NCBI RefSeq assembly: GCF_016724845.1
Contig: NZ_CP068082.1
Span: 3,906,001 to 3,970,000, forward strand
Source: Sphingobacterium spiritivorum
Lineage (GTDB): Bacteria > Bacteroidota > Bacteroidia > Sphingobacteriales > Sphingobacteriaceae
Direction of reading: 5' to 3'
Length of the DNA stretch: 64,000 bases
The notes beneath the pieces were generated by a model. It saw only the letters and a program-made list of their open reading frames with translations, ran no database searches and was not told where the DNA came from. A program made the translations under genes and the position numbers. This document shows positions 34,723 to 43,764 of the stretch, piece by piece (positions within the stretch are counted from its first letter, which is position 1; every line of letters begins with the position of its first letter).

Positions 34723-35361
34723 ATGAAAAAGCTCTCAACTCTTTTCGTTCTGTTAATCCTGTTCTTATGTACTTTCACCGGTACTGCTAAAACAGCTATT
34801 CGCTGTGTTAAGTATAGTCAAACTATCCTGCTGAATGTGGATACGACATTAGATTATTATCCCTTTAAGGATAGTACTTATGTACTTTCTGTAAAACCTT
34901 CTCAAAATCCGGAGGCGCTGGATACATTAATTTATATGCGAAAGACTTCCGATACTACCAGCACTGTATTGTGGAAAGAATTTTTTTCTCTTCCTGAAGC
35001 AATAGACTTTCGGTCCGAAGATTTTAATGGAGACGGGCAGGATGATGTATTGATTTATGCCGGAACAGGAGCCAGGGGAGCGAATGAATTTTACCATTTG
35101 TATGTAGCAGATCCTAATGAGTATACATTATTCAGGATTCAGGGGTTTGAAGAAATTCCAAATACGGTATACCTGTCTGAATATAATATTATTGTGGGAT
35201 ATGCTTATAGTGGAGAGAATTATTATATAGTCTATAGAATTGATAAAAATAATGTTATTCACCAGATGGGAGAATCATTTAAAGATGATTTTGATAGTGA
35301 TCAGGACGACTTTGATAAACGAATTAAGATTATTCTGAATGCTGAAAAAGAAGGACACTAA
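34723..35361 (+). CDS. Unknown secreted protein with FG-GAP/EF-hand-like motif
   Basis: 212 residues with a signal peptide (to about TGTAKTAI). The central motif FNGDGQDDVLIYAGTGARGA matches the Asp-rich calcium-type loop seen in FG-GAP and XAC2610-like secreted proteins (DxNxDGxxD). The C-terminus is acidic (DDFDSDQDDFDKRIK). Its end overlaps the next gene by 23 bases in another frame, so the two are probably co-translated. It belongs to the unknown operon 32791-35689. Ligand or calcium binding is possible; nothing more specific can be said. Confidence 0.72.
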   Translation: MKKLSTLFVLLILFLCTFTGTAKTAIRCVKYSQTILLNVDTTLDYYPFKDSTYVLSVKPSQNPEALDTLIYMRKTSDTTSTVLWKEFFSLPEAIDFRSEDFNGDGQDDVLIYAGTGARGANEFYHLYVADPNEYTLFRIQGFEEIPNTVYLSEYNIIVGYAYSGENYYIVYRIDKNNVIHQMGESFKDDFDSDQDDFDKRIKIILNAEKEGH

Positions 35362-35689
35362 AATCAATCTGTACCTGATCATTAGCTTGGTGCTGTTGCT
35401 TATTCTCTGGCTTATGATGGGGGTGAGTCAAGATGACGAGTTTAATGAATACAGCGTATTCGTAAAGTATCGTCCCACAACACAACTTTATTTTAAATCT
35501 CCTTTAGGAATGGACGATATGCCTCCGGATTTCCCCGAAAAGCTAAGGACAAAAAAGGCCATATATGATGATTTTGTACTTACAAAACATTGGAGCGATC
35601 ATGAAATGATCAATATTATCGGCGGGATTCTTATTCTTATTACTCCTGTATTCCTGTTGGTCGGTATTTATAAGCAAATAAAAAAGTAA
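35339..35689 (+). CDS. Unknown small membrane protein
   Basis: 116 residues with two hydrophobic segments, one near the N-terminus (about 9-27, LYLIISLVLLLILWLMM) and one near the C-terminus (about 91-110, IIGGILILITPVFLLVG), around a ~60-residue polar loop containing VKYRPTTQLYF and GMDDMPPDFPEKLR. It starts inside the previous gene (23-base overlap) and ends the four-gene run. No homologous family is recognised. An inner-membrane partner of the secreted proteins before it is an inference from the overlap only. Confidence 0.65.
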   Translation: MLKKKDTKINLYLIISLVLLLILWLMMGVSQDDEFNEYSVFVKYRPTTQLYFKSPLGMDDMPPDFPEKLRTKKAIYDDFVLTKHWSDHEMINIIGGILILITPVFLLVGIYKQIKK

Positions 35690-35891
35690 ATCTACGGTCT
35701 GGTTGTTAGAAGTTATCCCTCTTTCTTGATTGTTTCTTCTGATTAATCTATTTCCTGAGTATTTTTTTATTTCTCACATTGCTGATTTTTGAAATATTAT
35801 TTCCCGGAATAATTTGTGTTTTTTTCTTTCCTGTAGAATTGTATTCGTGAATAGAATTTGTAAATTCACTTAACCTTAATCACAACTAATT

Positions 35892-37166
35892 ATGAGTACT
35901 ATTAAATCAACCAAACTTTTTACAGCCAGTTGTCTGGCTCTGCTGGTCACTTCCCTTTCCTTTGGGATACGTGCCGGAATGATGAATCAATTGGGAATAG
36001 ATTTTCAATTGAATGCCACACAGCTAGGAACGATCACAGCTACTGCCTTTTGGGGTTTTCCTTTGGCTATTGTAATTGGTGGTTTTGTGGTGGATATCAT
36101 CGGTATGAAACGTTTGCTTGTCATGGCATTTTTGTTTCATCTGGCAGGAATTATATTAACCATTTTTGCACAGGGTTATTGGACTTTATTTTTTTCGACT
36201 TTATTGATCGGAATCGCTAATGGTACAGTTGAAGCAGCTTGTAATCCATTGGTTGCAGCACTGTATCCGGAAGACAAGACTACGCGTCTTAATTACTTCC
36301 ATTTGTGGTTTCCGGGCGGAATTGTCATAGGAACACTTTTGGTAACCCTGTTTGTTAATATTGGACTAAGCTGGCAATTTCAGGTAGCTACAATGCTGAT
36401 TCCGACATTAATTTATGGTTACCTTTTCTTAAAACTTGAATTTCCTGTTACAGAACGTGTATCATCCGGCTATTCTAGTAGAGATATGTATAAGGCTGTT
36501 TTCAGTCCTTTATTTCTGTTTATGTTTGTCTGTATGTTTATGACGGCTATTACAGAACTGTTCACCGGGCAGTGGATTAGTCTTTTACTGAAAAATGTAA
36601 CGGATAATGCTATTCTCTTGTTAACAATTACTACCGGTATTATGGTTGTGGGGCGTGCTTTCGCCAAACCTATAGTAAAGAAGCTCGCCCCACAGGGTGT
36701 ATTGCTTTTTTCTGCTGTTTTTGCAGCTCTGGGGCTATATCTGTTAAGTACACTGTCCGGAAATTCTATTTTCTTTGCTGCCCTTATATTCGGAATAGGT
36801 GTATGTTATTTCTGGCCTACTATGATTGGTTTTGTAGCCGAAAATATTCCTAAATCCGGAGCGCTGGGTATTAATCTGCTTGGGGGAGCCGGGATGTTTG
36901 CCGTATCAATATATACTATCCTGATGGGTAATTTTTATGACAGTCTGATCGTCAAACATTTACCTGAAGGTGCCGATATTCAAAAGTATAGCACAGCGGC
37001 TGAAGGTTCAGCAGAAGCTATTGCATTTGGCTCAGCAAAGAATCTGGCCGGACCGGAAGTATTACAGGTTACGCTGATCCTTCCTGTTGTATTGATCTTT
37101 GCTTTTCTGGGATTAGTCTTGTACATGAGATTTCTGAAAAAGCAATCTCTTACATCTGGGATATAG
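35892..37166 (+). CDS. Major facilitator superfamily transporter
   Basis: 424 residues with about 12 transmembrane segments. The MFS loop 2-3 motif is recognisable as GGFVVDIIGMKRLLV (G-x-x-x-D-x-x-G-x-K/R pattern) and a related loop occurs in the C-terminal half (GRAFAKPIVKKLAPQGVLL). The phrase GIANGTVEAACNPLVAALYP resembles the sugar/fucose permease branch of Bacteroidota. No substrate gene is next to it, so the cargo stays open; a sugar or sugar-derived compound is most likely. It is an inner-membrane protein, transcribed alone, 202 bases after the unknown operon. Confidence 0.85.
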   Translation: MSTIKSTKLFTASCLALLVTSLSFGIRAGMMNQLGIDFQLNATQLGTITATAFWGFPLAIVIGGFVVDIIGMKRLLVMAFLFHLAGIILTIFAQGYWTLFFSTLLIGIANGTVEAACNPLVAALYPEDKTTRLNYFHLWFPGGIVIGTLLVTLFVNIGLSWQFQVATMLIPTLIYGYLFLKLEFPVTERVSSGYSSRDMYKAVFSPLFLFMFVCMFMTAITELFTGQWISLLLKNVTDNAILLLTITTGIMVVGRAFAKPIVKKLAPQGVLLFSAVFAALGLYLLSTLSGNSIFFAALIFGIGVCYFWPTMIGFVAENIPKSGALGINLLGGAGMFAVSIYTILMGNFYDSLIVKHLPEGADIQKYSTAAEGSAEAIAFGSAKNLAGPEVLQVTLILPVVLIFAFLGLVLYMRFLKKQSLTSGI

Positions 37167-37344
37167 TATCAAAGAGTTTTACAGAAAGAAGAGATAGAAT
37201 TTCCTTCAGCCTATTGTCAGGAGAAATCTATATTTTGTAATCGTATATATACTGTTGATCGATCAAAATCTGTACTTTTAGACTAATTGACGTCAGTCTG
37301 TACTGACAAAAATCAGCGGTATGATCATTTACAAAAATATATAC

Positions 37345-38094
37345 ATGAGACTTACATTGTTTGTGTGCTCTTTTATCTGTCTGTTGGCATTAGTATCTTG
37401 TAATGAATCCAAATTATCAAAGGAAAAGATTACAGCTCTTTCTCTGATAGGGACAGATATTTCGATAGCACAGAGTCTCACCGATAAAAATGATAATGAG
37501 ATATCTGTAAAACTATTTGACAAGGATGGAAATATCATTAGCAATGATAGTGTACATATAAAGGTCAATGGAGCTGATATGGAGCTTCAGAAAAGACAGG
37601 GATTATATTATACAACAGAGACCCGATATTATAAAACTAATATTCCTGTTGATAAAGGCTATCACCTGACGATAAGTCTGAATGGTAAATGGTATGCATT
37701 AGGCAGTGTAGCATGCTTAGCTGAAGTAAATGAGGAGGATATTATTACGGATAAAGAAGCAGACCGGCAGAAGGATTATCACATAAAATGGAATAATCTG
37801 AAGCAGATAAATGAATTGTCTGTTTCAAAGAGCGTTCTCTTAAAGAAATCCACTCCTCTGGAACAGATGCATGAGTACAGCGAAGAAGAAATTCATAAGA
37901 TATCGGCGGATGGTCAGTTTACCGTGCCTGTATCATATTTTTCGGATTCAACGTCGGCAATCAGCTTCTTAATACTAAAATTTAATGCTTCAAAACAAGG
38001 AAAGGTAAATCCGGACTTGATCAAAGAGAGTCAGATCAATGTGAAAGGATCAATTAAAAAGACAAAGGACTTTGATAATGAGCATAACCCTTAG
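37345..38094 (+). CDS. Predicted lipoprotein of unknown function
   Basis: 249 residues from the ATG at 37345, which begins a compact lipoprotein signal (MRLTLFVCSFICLLALVSC) with the lipid-bearing cysteine followed by NES. The frame can be extended to an ATG at 37321, adding eight residues, so the start is uncertain. The mature part is beta-rich in its first half (ISVKLFDKDGNIISNDSVHI; GYHLTISLNGKWYALGSV) and charged in its second. No family is recognised. It converges on the gene at 38110, with 15 bases between the two stops, so no terminator space is visible between them. Confidence 0.7.
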   Translation: MRLTLFVCSFICLLALVSCNESKLSKEKITALSLIGTDISIAQSLTDKNDNEISVKLFDKDGNIISNDSVHIKVNGADMELQKRQGLYYTTETRYYKTNIPVDKGYHLTISLNGKWYALGSVACLAEVNEEDIITDKEADRQKDYHIKWNNLKQINELSVSKSVLLKKSTPLEQMHEYSEEEIHKISADGQFTVPVSYFSDSTSAISFLILKFNASKQGKVNPDLIKESQINVKGSIKKTKDFDNEHNP

Positions 38095-38109
38095 TCCGGT
38101 TTTTGGTCA

Positions 38110-38688
38110 TCAGGGTTTTAAATTAAAGTTCTGCCAAAGCATATAGCCGCTGGACGTCTTTCCGGATGTATTTGTATAATTGACAAATATCCATTTATCA
38201 TCAATAATATTCTCCAGTTCAATGTATGCCTTATCGCCCTTTATGAGATAAGTCCGGAGGCGTGAATTGCTTTTGGTCGTTTTATAAAAATATGCTTTAG
38301 CTGTTTTGATCAGGTATTCTCCGGGGATTTGAGTTGTTATTTTAGTATAGCTACCCGCAAAATCTTCCGGTAAATTTTCTGCATTACAATCTGAAAATAT
38401 TGTATTTAATGCGTTTTTACTAAAGCTAAGTCTGACGGTACAGGCACTTTCTTCCTGTTTCCTGAGTATGCATACATTGTCTTTGAGTACACCTTGTCCG
38501 CTGAATGCACCGTGTGTGCCGGAAGAGGTATTCCACCAGGCAAATATTTCACCTTTCAACTGGGATTGACTCTTTTGTACTGCAATAGTGCAGGAAGCGC
38601 CTGTTTTGTCTGTACGGCGGTAGGTGCCTGTCTGGGCAAGTACAGAAAGCATTACAAGACTGAAAAGTATACTGATAAAAGCCTTCAT
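38110..38688 (-). CDS. Unknown small secreted protein
   Basis: 192 residues with a signal peptide (MKAFISILFSLVMLSVLAQ). The first ~95 residues resemble a lipocalin-like or crust-like beta domain (GTYRRTDKTGASCTIAVQKS; FAWWNTSSGTHGAFSG) with cysteines that could pair. The C-terminal ~70 residues (KAYFYKTTKSNSRLRTYLIK, then WIFVNYTNTSGKTSSGYML) look like a bacterial SH3-type module, which often binds cell wall. No enzyme motif is visible. It is transcribed alone, convergent with the lipoprotein gene. Confidence 0.72.
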   Translation of the reverse strand: MKAFISILFSLVMLSVLAQTGTYRRTDKTGASCTIAVQKSQSQLKGEIFAWWNTSSGTHGAFSGQGVLKDNVCILRKQEESACTVRLSFSKNALNTIFSDCNAENLPEDFAGSYTKITTQIPGEYLIKTAKAYFYKTTKSNSRLRTYLIKGDKAYIELENIIDDKWIFVNYTNTSGKTSSGYMLWQNFNLKP

Positions 38689-38911
38689 CGGACATATAAC
38701 ATTTGTAATACGATTTTGTTACGGAAAAGGGTTTAATACATGCTTTATCCGGCTAATAAATTGTTTTAATATTTATATCTGAATGTGTGTACGGGAGTTA
38801 TTAAAGCAGGAAATGGTAGGTCCATATTTTTATATTCAGAAAGAAAAAACAGATTACCGGATGTATGAATTTAATTTATATTTTTATACCCGTACAAATA
38901 AAATATAACAC

Positions 38912-39784
38912 ATGGCATCAGGTTTTTTTGCGATTTTGGATGATATAGCTGCTTTAATGGACGATGTAGCAGTTACGAGTAAAATAGCCACACAAAAAAC
39001 AGCAGGAATACTTGGCGATGATCTGGCCGTCAATGCAGAAAAAGCGACAGGATTTCTTTCCTCACGCGAACTACCCGTATTATGGGCGATTACAAAAGGA
39101 TCTTTAATTAATAAGCTTATCATAGTTCCTATTGCTTTGCTTTTAAATGTATTTTTTCCGATAGCCATTAAGTTTATACTTGTTTTAGGAGGTTTTTATC
39201 TGGCCTACGAGGGTGTAGAAAAAATTATTGAATACTTCTTTCACCGTTCGAAAAAAGGGCATGAAGTTATAGCGGAAAGAAAGGAAAATGATAGTGAAGT
39301 CGAAAAAACTAAAATAAAATCTGCTGTTACGACTGATTTTATTCTTTCTGTAGAGATTGTCATAATAGCCCTGGGTACAGTGTTGGATAAGAGCCTTACC
39401 TTACAGATTATAACTGTTTCTGTGGTGGCTCTTGTCGCTACTATCGGTGTGTACGGGATTGTGGCTTTAATTGTCAGAATGGATGATGCGGGTTATAAAC
39501 TGATAAAACATTCAGATGATAAAGGTTTGTTATCTAAACTAGGGCACTTATTGGTAAGTTCACTTCCGATTATTATCAAATGCCTAGCGGTAGTGGGAAC
39601 TGTCGCTTTGATACTGGTATCGGGTGGTATCTTTGTTCACAATATCGATTATTTACATCATATTGCTCCTAATATTCCTTCCATAGTAAAAGAAGTGACA
39701 ATCGGACTGATAGCCGGACTTCTGGTAGTTGCCCTTGTGACAGGCAGCAAAAAACTGATTGGCCTGTTCAGAACAGCAGATTAA
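38912..39784 (+). CDS. DUF808 family inner-membrane protein (YedI-like)
   Basis: 290 residues. The N-terminal signature is unmistakable for DUF808: MASGFFAILDDIAALMDDVA, then KTAGILGDDLAVNAEKATGF and ELPVLWAITKGSLINK. Five or more transmembrane segments follow, with a charged cytoplasmic loop in the middle (RSKKGHEVIAERKENDSEVE) and the family phrase VRMDDAGYKL. The E. coli homologue is YedI, whose function is unknown. The length matches the family (about 290-310). It stands alone before the repeat array at 39842. Family is certain; role unknown. Confidence 0.92.
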   Translation: MASGFFAILDDIAALMDDVAVTSKIATQKTAGILGDDLAVNAEKATGFLSSRELPVLWAITKGSLINKLIIVPIALLLNVFFPIAIKFILVLGGFYLAYEGVEKIIEYFFHRSKKGHEVIAERKENDSEVEKTKIKSAVTTDFILSVEIVIIALGTVLDKSLTLQIITVSVVALVATIGVYGIVALIVRMDDAGYKLIKHSDDKGLLSKLGHLLVSSLPIIIKCLAVVGTVALILVSGGIFVHNIDYLHHIAPNIPSIVKEVTIGLIAGLLVVALVTGSKKLIGLFRTAD

Positions 39785-39841
39785 ATATTTAGCGAAGCTA
39801 ATTTTCTCTCCTTGGAAAGGAGAAACGGTTGATCCTGGTTA

Positions 39842-40163
39842 ATTCTCTCCTTTCCAAGGAGAGATGCCCGTAGGCAGAGAGGTTGATTGTAAAAGTTAAT
39901 AGGGTTTATAAAGTAGATAAAGTTAAGAAGTGATAGAGTTAGAGGGTTGTACTTGTGTCTGTGCTACTACTGTTGCTGCTATTCTCTCCTTTCCAAGGAG
40001 AGATGCCCGAAGGGCAGAGAGATTGATTGTAAAAGTTAATAGGGTTTATAAAGTAGATAAAGTTAAGAAGTGATAGAGTTAGAGGGTTGTACTTGTGTCT
40101 GTGCTACTACTGCTGTTGCTATTCTCTCCTTTCTAAAGAGAGATGCCCGTAGGGCAGAGAAGC
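39842..40163 (+). repeat. Tandem intergenic palindromic repeats, family 1 (two full units and one partial)
   Basis: Units start at 39842 (139 bases), 39981 (140 bases) and 40121 (partial, ~43 bases); a degenerate trace precedes at 39803. Each begins with a hairpin CTCTCCTT/AAGGAGAG, then a second, TGCCC/GGGCA, then AT-rich spacer (AAAGTTAATAGGGTTTATAA) and a short GTGCTACTACTG tract. The two spacers are nearly identical. It is non-coding. A single inverted relative lies at 17740-17783. Confidence 0.85.
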
Positions 40164-40222
40164 TTTAATACTATTCACTAAAGTACATCAGAAAAAAATG
40201 AGTATACATGCGCCAGACGAAA

Positions 40223-40258
40223 AAAATCCCGGATTCATTAAGAATCCGGGATTTTGTT
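40223..40258 (-). terminator. Terminator of the glutamine synthetase gene
   Basis: Perfect 14-bp stem AAAATCCCGGATTC (40223-40236) with GAATCCGGGATTTT (40242-40255). On the minus strand it is followed by a T run. Confidence 0.9.
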
Positions 40259-40331
40259 TATTTAATGCGTATCAAGTATCTGAAACAGACTTTTGATACA
40301 GCCTTTCCTTTTTTAAGAAAACAATTTCTAC

Positions 40332-42521
40332 TTAGCGAATGAAAAGTAACTCTCTCAATTTCGGTAAAGGCCATTTACTGTCATCTACGATTTGCTCCAG
40401 TTTGTTAACATGGTAACGGATCTGATCGAAATATGGTTTTACCAATTCGTCATAAGCAATAGAACGCTCACGTACATCTTCCAGAGCATTTGCTTTTTTA
40501 CGTTCCTGACGCATAGCTTCAGCTTCTTCAAGAATTGTGTTAGCGTGTTTAGAGATCCGTTCGATCAGGTTCAGCTGAGAACTGTATGCTTCTTTTGGAA
40601 GACCCAGATCTTTTAATCCTTTCACATTCGTGATCAGGTCATTCTGGTAGGTGAATGCTGCTGGAGCGATCAGACTACTTACGATCTCACCGATAACACG
40701 CGCTTCGATCTGAAGTTTCTTGTAGAAGTTCTCCAACAAAATCTCGTGACGTGCTTCACTTTCACGGTGGCTGTAGATACCCATTTTTTCGAAGAGATCA
40801 AGAGAACTTTCTTTCGTGTAGATATCCAATGCTTTTGGAGTAGACTTGATATTAGACAATCCTCTTGCTGCAGCTTCTTGTTCCCACTCATCACTGTAAC
40901 CATTACCTTCAAAACGGATAGCTTTTGATTCTTTGATGTATTTGCGGACAACATTAAGAATCGCAAGATCTTTTTTCGTGCCTTTTTTAATTTGTTTGTC
41001 TACTTCGATTTTAAATTCAGCCAGTTGATTTGCTACAATTGCATTCAATACTGTCATTGGCAATGCTGAGTTCGCAGATGAACCTACTGCACGGAATTCA
41101 AATTTATTACCTGTAAAGGCGAAAGGAGAAGTACGGTTACGATCTGTATTATCCAATCTCAATTCTGGGATTTTAGGAATACCATGCCATAAGTTTGCTT
41201 CAGCTTTTACTTTTTTAGCTACACGTGCAGATTCAACTTCTTCCAGTAATTCATCCAGTTGAGAACCCAGGAAGATAGAAATAATTGCAGGTGGTGCTTC
41301 ATTGGCACCCAGACGGTGATCATTGCTCGCACTTGCGATAGATGCACGTAACAAATCTGCATGCTCATGAACAGCTTTGATCGTATTTACGAAGAAAGTC
41401 AGGAACATCAGGTTGTTTTTTGGTGTTTTGCCCGGAGACAATAAGTTGACACCTGTATTTGTGATCAGAGACCAGTTATTGTGTTTTCCTGATCCGTTAA
41501 CACCACTATAAGGTTTCTCATGTAGTAACACTTTGAAACTGTGGCGTAAGGCTACCTGGTCCATTACGTTTTGCAACAATTGATTGTGGTCGATAGCTAA
41601 GTTAATCTCTTCAAACATCGGAGCACACTCAAATTGCGAAGGCGCAACTTCGTTGTGTCTTGTTTTCAAAGGAATACCCAGTTTCAGAGATTCATTTTCA
41701 AGATCTACCATAAACGCAAGTACACGCTCAGGGATAGCTCCAAAATAATGATCTTCTAACTGCTGACCTTTTGCAGAAATATGTCCGAATAATGTACGGC
41801 CTGTAAGCTGTAAGTCAGGTCTTGCATTGTATAAGGCAAGGTCTACAAGGAAATATTCCTGCTCGATACCCAGAGATGGAGTAACTTTAGTGACAGCTTT
41901 ATCAAAGTACTGAGCTACTTCTACAGCAGCTTTATCAATAGAATTGATTGCTTTCAGCAAAGGTGCTTTATAATCTAAAGACTCACCTGTATAGGATACA
42001 AAAACGGTAGGGATACATAAGGTCTTGCCACCACCTGTTTCGAAAATAAATGCAGGGGAAGTCGGATCCCATGCGGTATAACCTCTGGCTTCAAAGGTAT
42101 TACGAATACCTCCGTTAGGGAAGCTGGAAGCATCCGGCTCTTGTTGAACTAATGCATCAGCAGTAAACTTTTCAATTGCGCCACCATCACTGTCCGGCTC
42201 AAAGAAAGCATCGTGTTTTTCAGCTGTAGAACCTGTTAATGGTTGAAACCAGTGCGTGTAGTGTGAAGCTCCATTGGCAATTGCCCAGGATTTCATTGCC
42301 TGGGAGATGTGTTCTGCCAAGTCACGGTCAATCGTTGTTCCCTCTTCAATGATCTCTACCAACTGCTTGTAAGAGTTTTTTGGTAGAAAATCCTTCATTT
42401 TAGAGATGGTAAAAACATTTTTACCATAAAGGGCTGTTGCTTTTTGCAATGCCAATGGTTGTGTAGAGGTCTTAGGTCTGCCACCTGCTGCTTCTACGGC
42501 CTGGAATCTTAAGTCTGACAT
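40332..42521 (-). CDS. glnN: Glutamine synthetase, type III
   Basis: 729 residues, the size of GSIII (types I and II are far shorter). ATP-dependent synthesis of glutamine from glutamate and ammonia in the cytoplasm. The GSIII N-terminal domain is visible (FTISKMKDFLPKNSY), followed by the catalytic core: HYTHWFQPLTGSTAEKHDAF, the glutamate-rich metal site IEQEYFLVD, PLKTRHNEVAPSQFE, and the ATP/glutamate-binding segment KPYSGVNGSGKHNNWSL. RTSPFAFTGNKFEFRAVGSS gives the late conserved region. It is transcribed alone, with a terminator. Together with amt and asnA it covers ammonium uptake and assimilation. Sometimes named glnA; glnN fits the type III class better. Confidence 0.96.
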   Translation of the reverse strand: MSDLRFQAVEAAGGRPKTSTQPLALQKATALYGKNVFTISKMKDFLPKNSYKQLVEIIEEGTTIDRDLAEHISQAMKSWAIANGASHYTHWFQPLTGSTAEKHDAFFEPDSDGGAIEKFTADALVQQEPDASSFPNGGIRNTFEARGYTAWDPTSPAFIFETGGGKTLCIPTVFVSYTGESLDYKAPLLKAINSIDKAAVEVAQYFDKAVTKVTPSLGIEQEYFLVDLALYNARPDLQLTGRTLFGHISAKGQQLEDHYFGAIPERVLAFMVDLENESLKLGIPLKTRHNEVAPSQFECAPMFEEINLAIDHNQLLQNVMDQVALRHSFKVLLHEKPYSGVNGSGKHNNWSLITNTGVNLLSPGKTPKNNLMFLTFFVNTIKAVHEHADLLRASIASASNDHRLGANEAPPAIISIFLGSQLDELLEEVESARVAKKVKAEANLWHGIPKIPELRLDNTDRNRTSPFAFTGNKFEFRAVGSSANSALPMTVLNAIVANQLAEFKIEVDKQIKKGTKKDLAILNVVRKYIKESKAIRFEGNGYSDEWEQEAAARGLSNIKSTPKALDIYTKESSLDLFEKMGIYSHRESEARHEILLENFYKKLQIEARVIGEIVSSLIAPAAFTYQNDLITNVKGLKDLGLPKEAYSSQLNLIERISKHANTILEEAEAMRQERKKANALEDVRERSIAYDELVKPYFDQIRYHVNKLEQIVDDSKWPLPKLRELLFIR

Positions 42522-42993
42522 TTAGAATTAGTGTTGAAATTTCTTTTTTTTAATTAAAAAATCATATTGATCCTCTAATAATGTTGTAAAAATATGGTGT
42601 TTTGGTAAAAATAAAAATATTTTTTTAAAATAATTTGAATTATTCTGTGATTTTGTTGTGAATTTTTAGCTTTTTGTGTTTTTGTTTATGATTTTTATTG
42701 CCTTTAGGGCTGTTCTTATTGTATTTTGTTTGCAAAATTCAGGAATTTACAGTTTTTTATTGATTTCTTATTGTTTTGTTAATGCTGCCTGTTGTGTAAT
42801 AAAAAAATCTGATTTTGATGGAGTATTATGTAAAAGGCAAATAGAAAAGATATGTTTTAGTAAAAAAACTGCTATTTGTGTTTTCTGTACTTTTATTTTT
42901 TGTCATAAAGCTATTTGTTTTCATGATATTGATCAGACAGACCAAAAGATATTCTTTTGTACTTTTGATCCGATTTTTTAATATTATAAAAGG
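42522..42993. other. Extremely AT-rich divergent region, glnN / DUF3050
   Basis: 472 bases holding the upstream regions of two divergent genes. A 101-codon frame at 42676-42981 is rich in Phe, Cys and Ile, as expected from T-rich noise, and I do not accept it as a gene. I see no convincing TAnnTTTG promoter pair. Confidence 0.35.
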
Positions 42994-43764
42994 ATGGATA
43001 GAATACAGGAAGTACAAGATTACATTCAGGCAGAAAGAGATGTTTTACTAAAGCACCCGTTATATGAAAAGCTAAATGATCTGGAATCATTAAAGCATTT
43101 TACAGAAGTACACGTATATGCTGTATGGGATTTTATGTCCTTATTGAAAGCGCTTCAGGTAAAATTAACCTGTACACAGGTTCCCTGGTTTGCTTCCGCA
43201 TATCCCAATACCCGATATCTGATCAATGAGATTGTACTCGCTGAAGAATCGGATGAATATATAGATGGTTCCCGTCTAAGCCATTTTGAAATGTACCTCG
43301 ACGCTATGCTTACTATAGGAGCAGATCCGCAGGCTATGCTGGATTTTATTAACAGCCTCAGGAATGGGGAGAATATACAGACAGCAATTGATTCAAGTAA
43401 GCTGGATATACGCATAAAGGATTTTCTGAATTTTACTTTCGATACAATAGCAAAAGGCGGCGCACATGAGATTGCTTCTGCATTTACATTTGGCAGAGAA
43501 GATCTGATACCGGGCATGTTTACCTCCATGCTTAGCAATATACAGAATAACTCACCTGAGGTTGATCTCAGTAAACTGATTTATTACTTTGACAGGCATA
43601 TATCTCTGGACGGTGATGAGCATGGCCCTTTGGCTATGCAGATGATTACTGAACTGGCCGGAGAAGATGATACAAAATGGCAGGAAATCAAAAATACAGC
43701 AAAAGCAGCTCTGAAAAAGAGAATTGCGCTGTGGGATGCCATAAATGACGGACTTGCCCAATGA
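42994..43764 (+). CDS. DUF3050 protein, heme-oxygenase-like helical fold
   Basis: 256 residues, mainly helical. The DUF3050 signature is clear: HFTEVHVYAVWDFMSLLKAL with H35 and H40, VPWFASAYPNTRYLINEIVL, LSHFEMYLDAM, and ISLDGDEHGPLAMQM near the end. The pattern of His and Glu residues on separate helices is like heme-oxygenase-fold diiron oxidases (HDO), so metal-dependent oxygen chemistry is possible, but no substrate is known and this is inference. Its stop overlaps the start of the phosphoesterase gene by 4 bases (ATGA), so the two are translationally coupled. It has no signal peptide. Confidence 0.88.
   Translation: MDRIQEVQDYIQAERDVLLKHPLYEKLNDLESLKHFTEVHVYAVWDFMSLLKALQVKLTCTQVPWFASAYPNTRYLINEIVLAEESDEYIDGSRLSHFEMYLDAMLTIGADPQAMLDFINSLRNGENIQTAIDSSKLDIRIKDFLNFTFDTIAKGGAHEIASAFTFGREDLIPGMFTSMLSNIQNNSPEVDLSKLIYYFDRHISLDGDEHGPLAMQMITELAGEDDTKWQEIKNTAKAALKKRIALWDAINDGLAQ

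Noticed and set aside
39842-40163. The tandem palindromic units considered as a CRISPR array
   Set aside because: The unit is 139-140 bases, and the parts between palindromes are almost identical instead of unique spacers; no cas gene is nearby.
42676-42981. A 101-codon plus-strand frame upstream of the DUF3050 gene
   Set aside because: Its composition (many Phe, Cys, Ile) is what T-rich non-coding DNA gives, and no known family or signal structure is visible.
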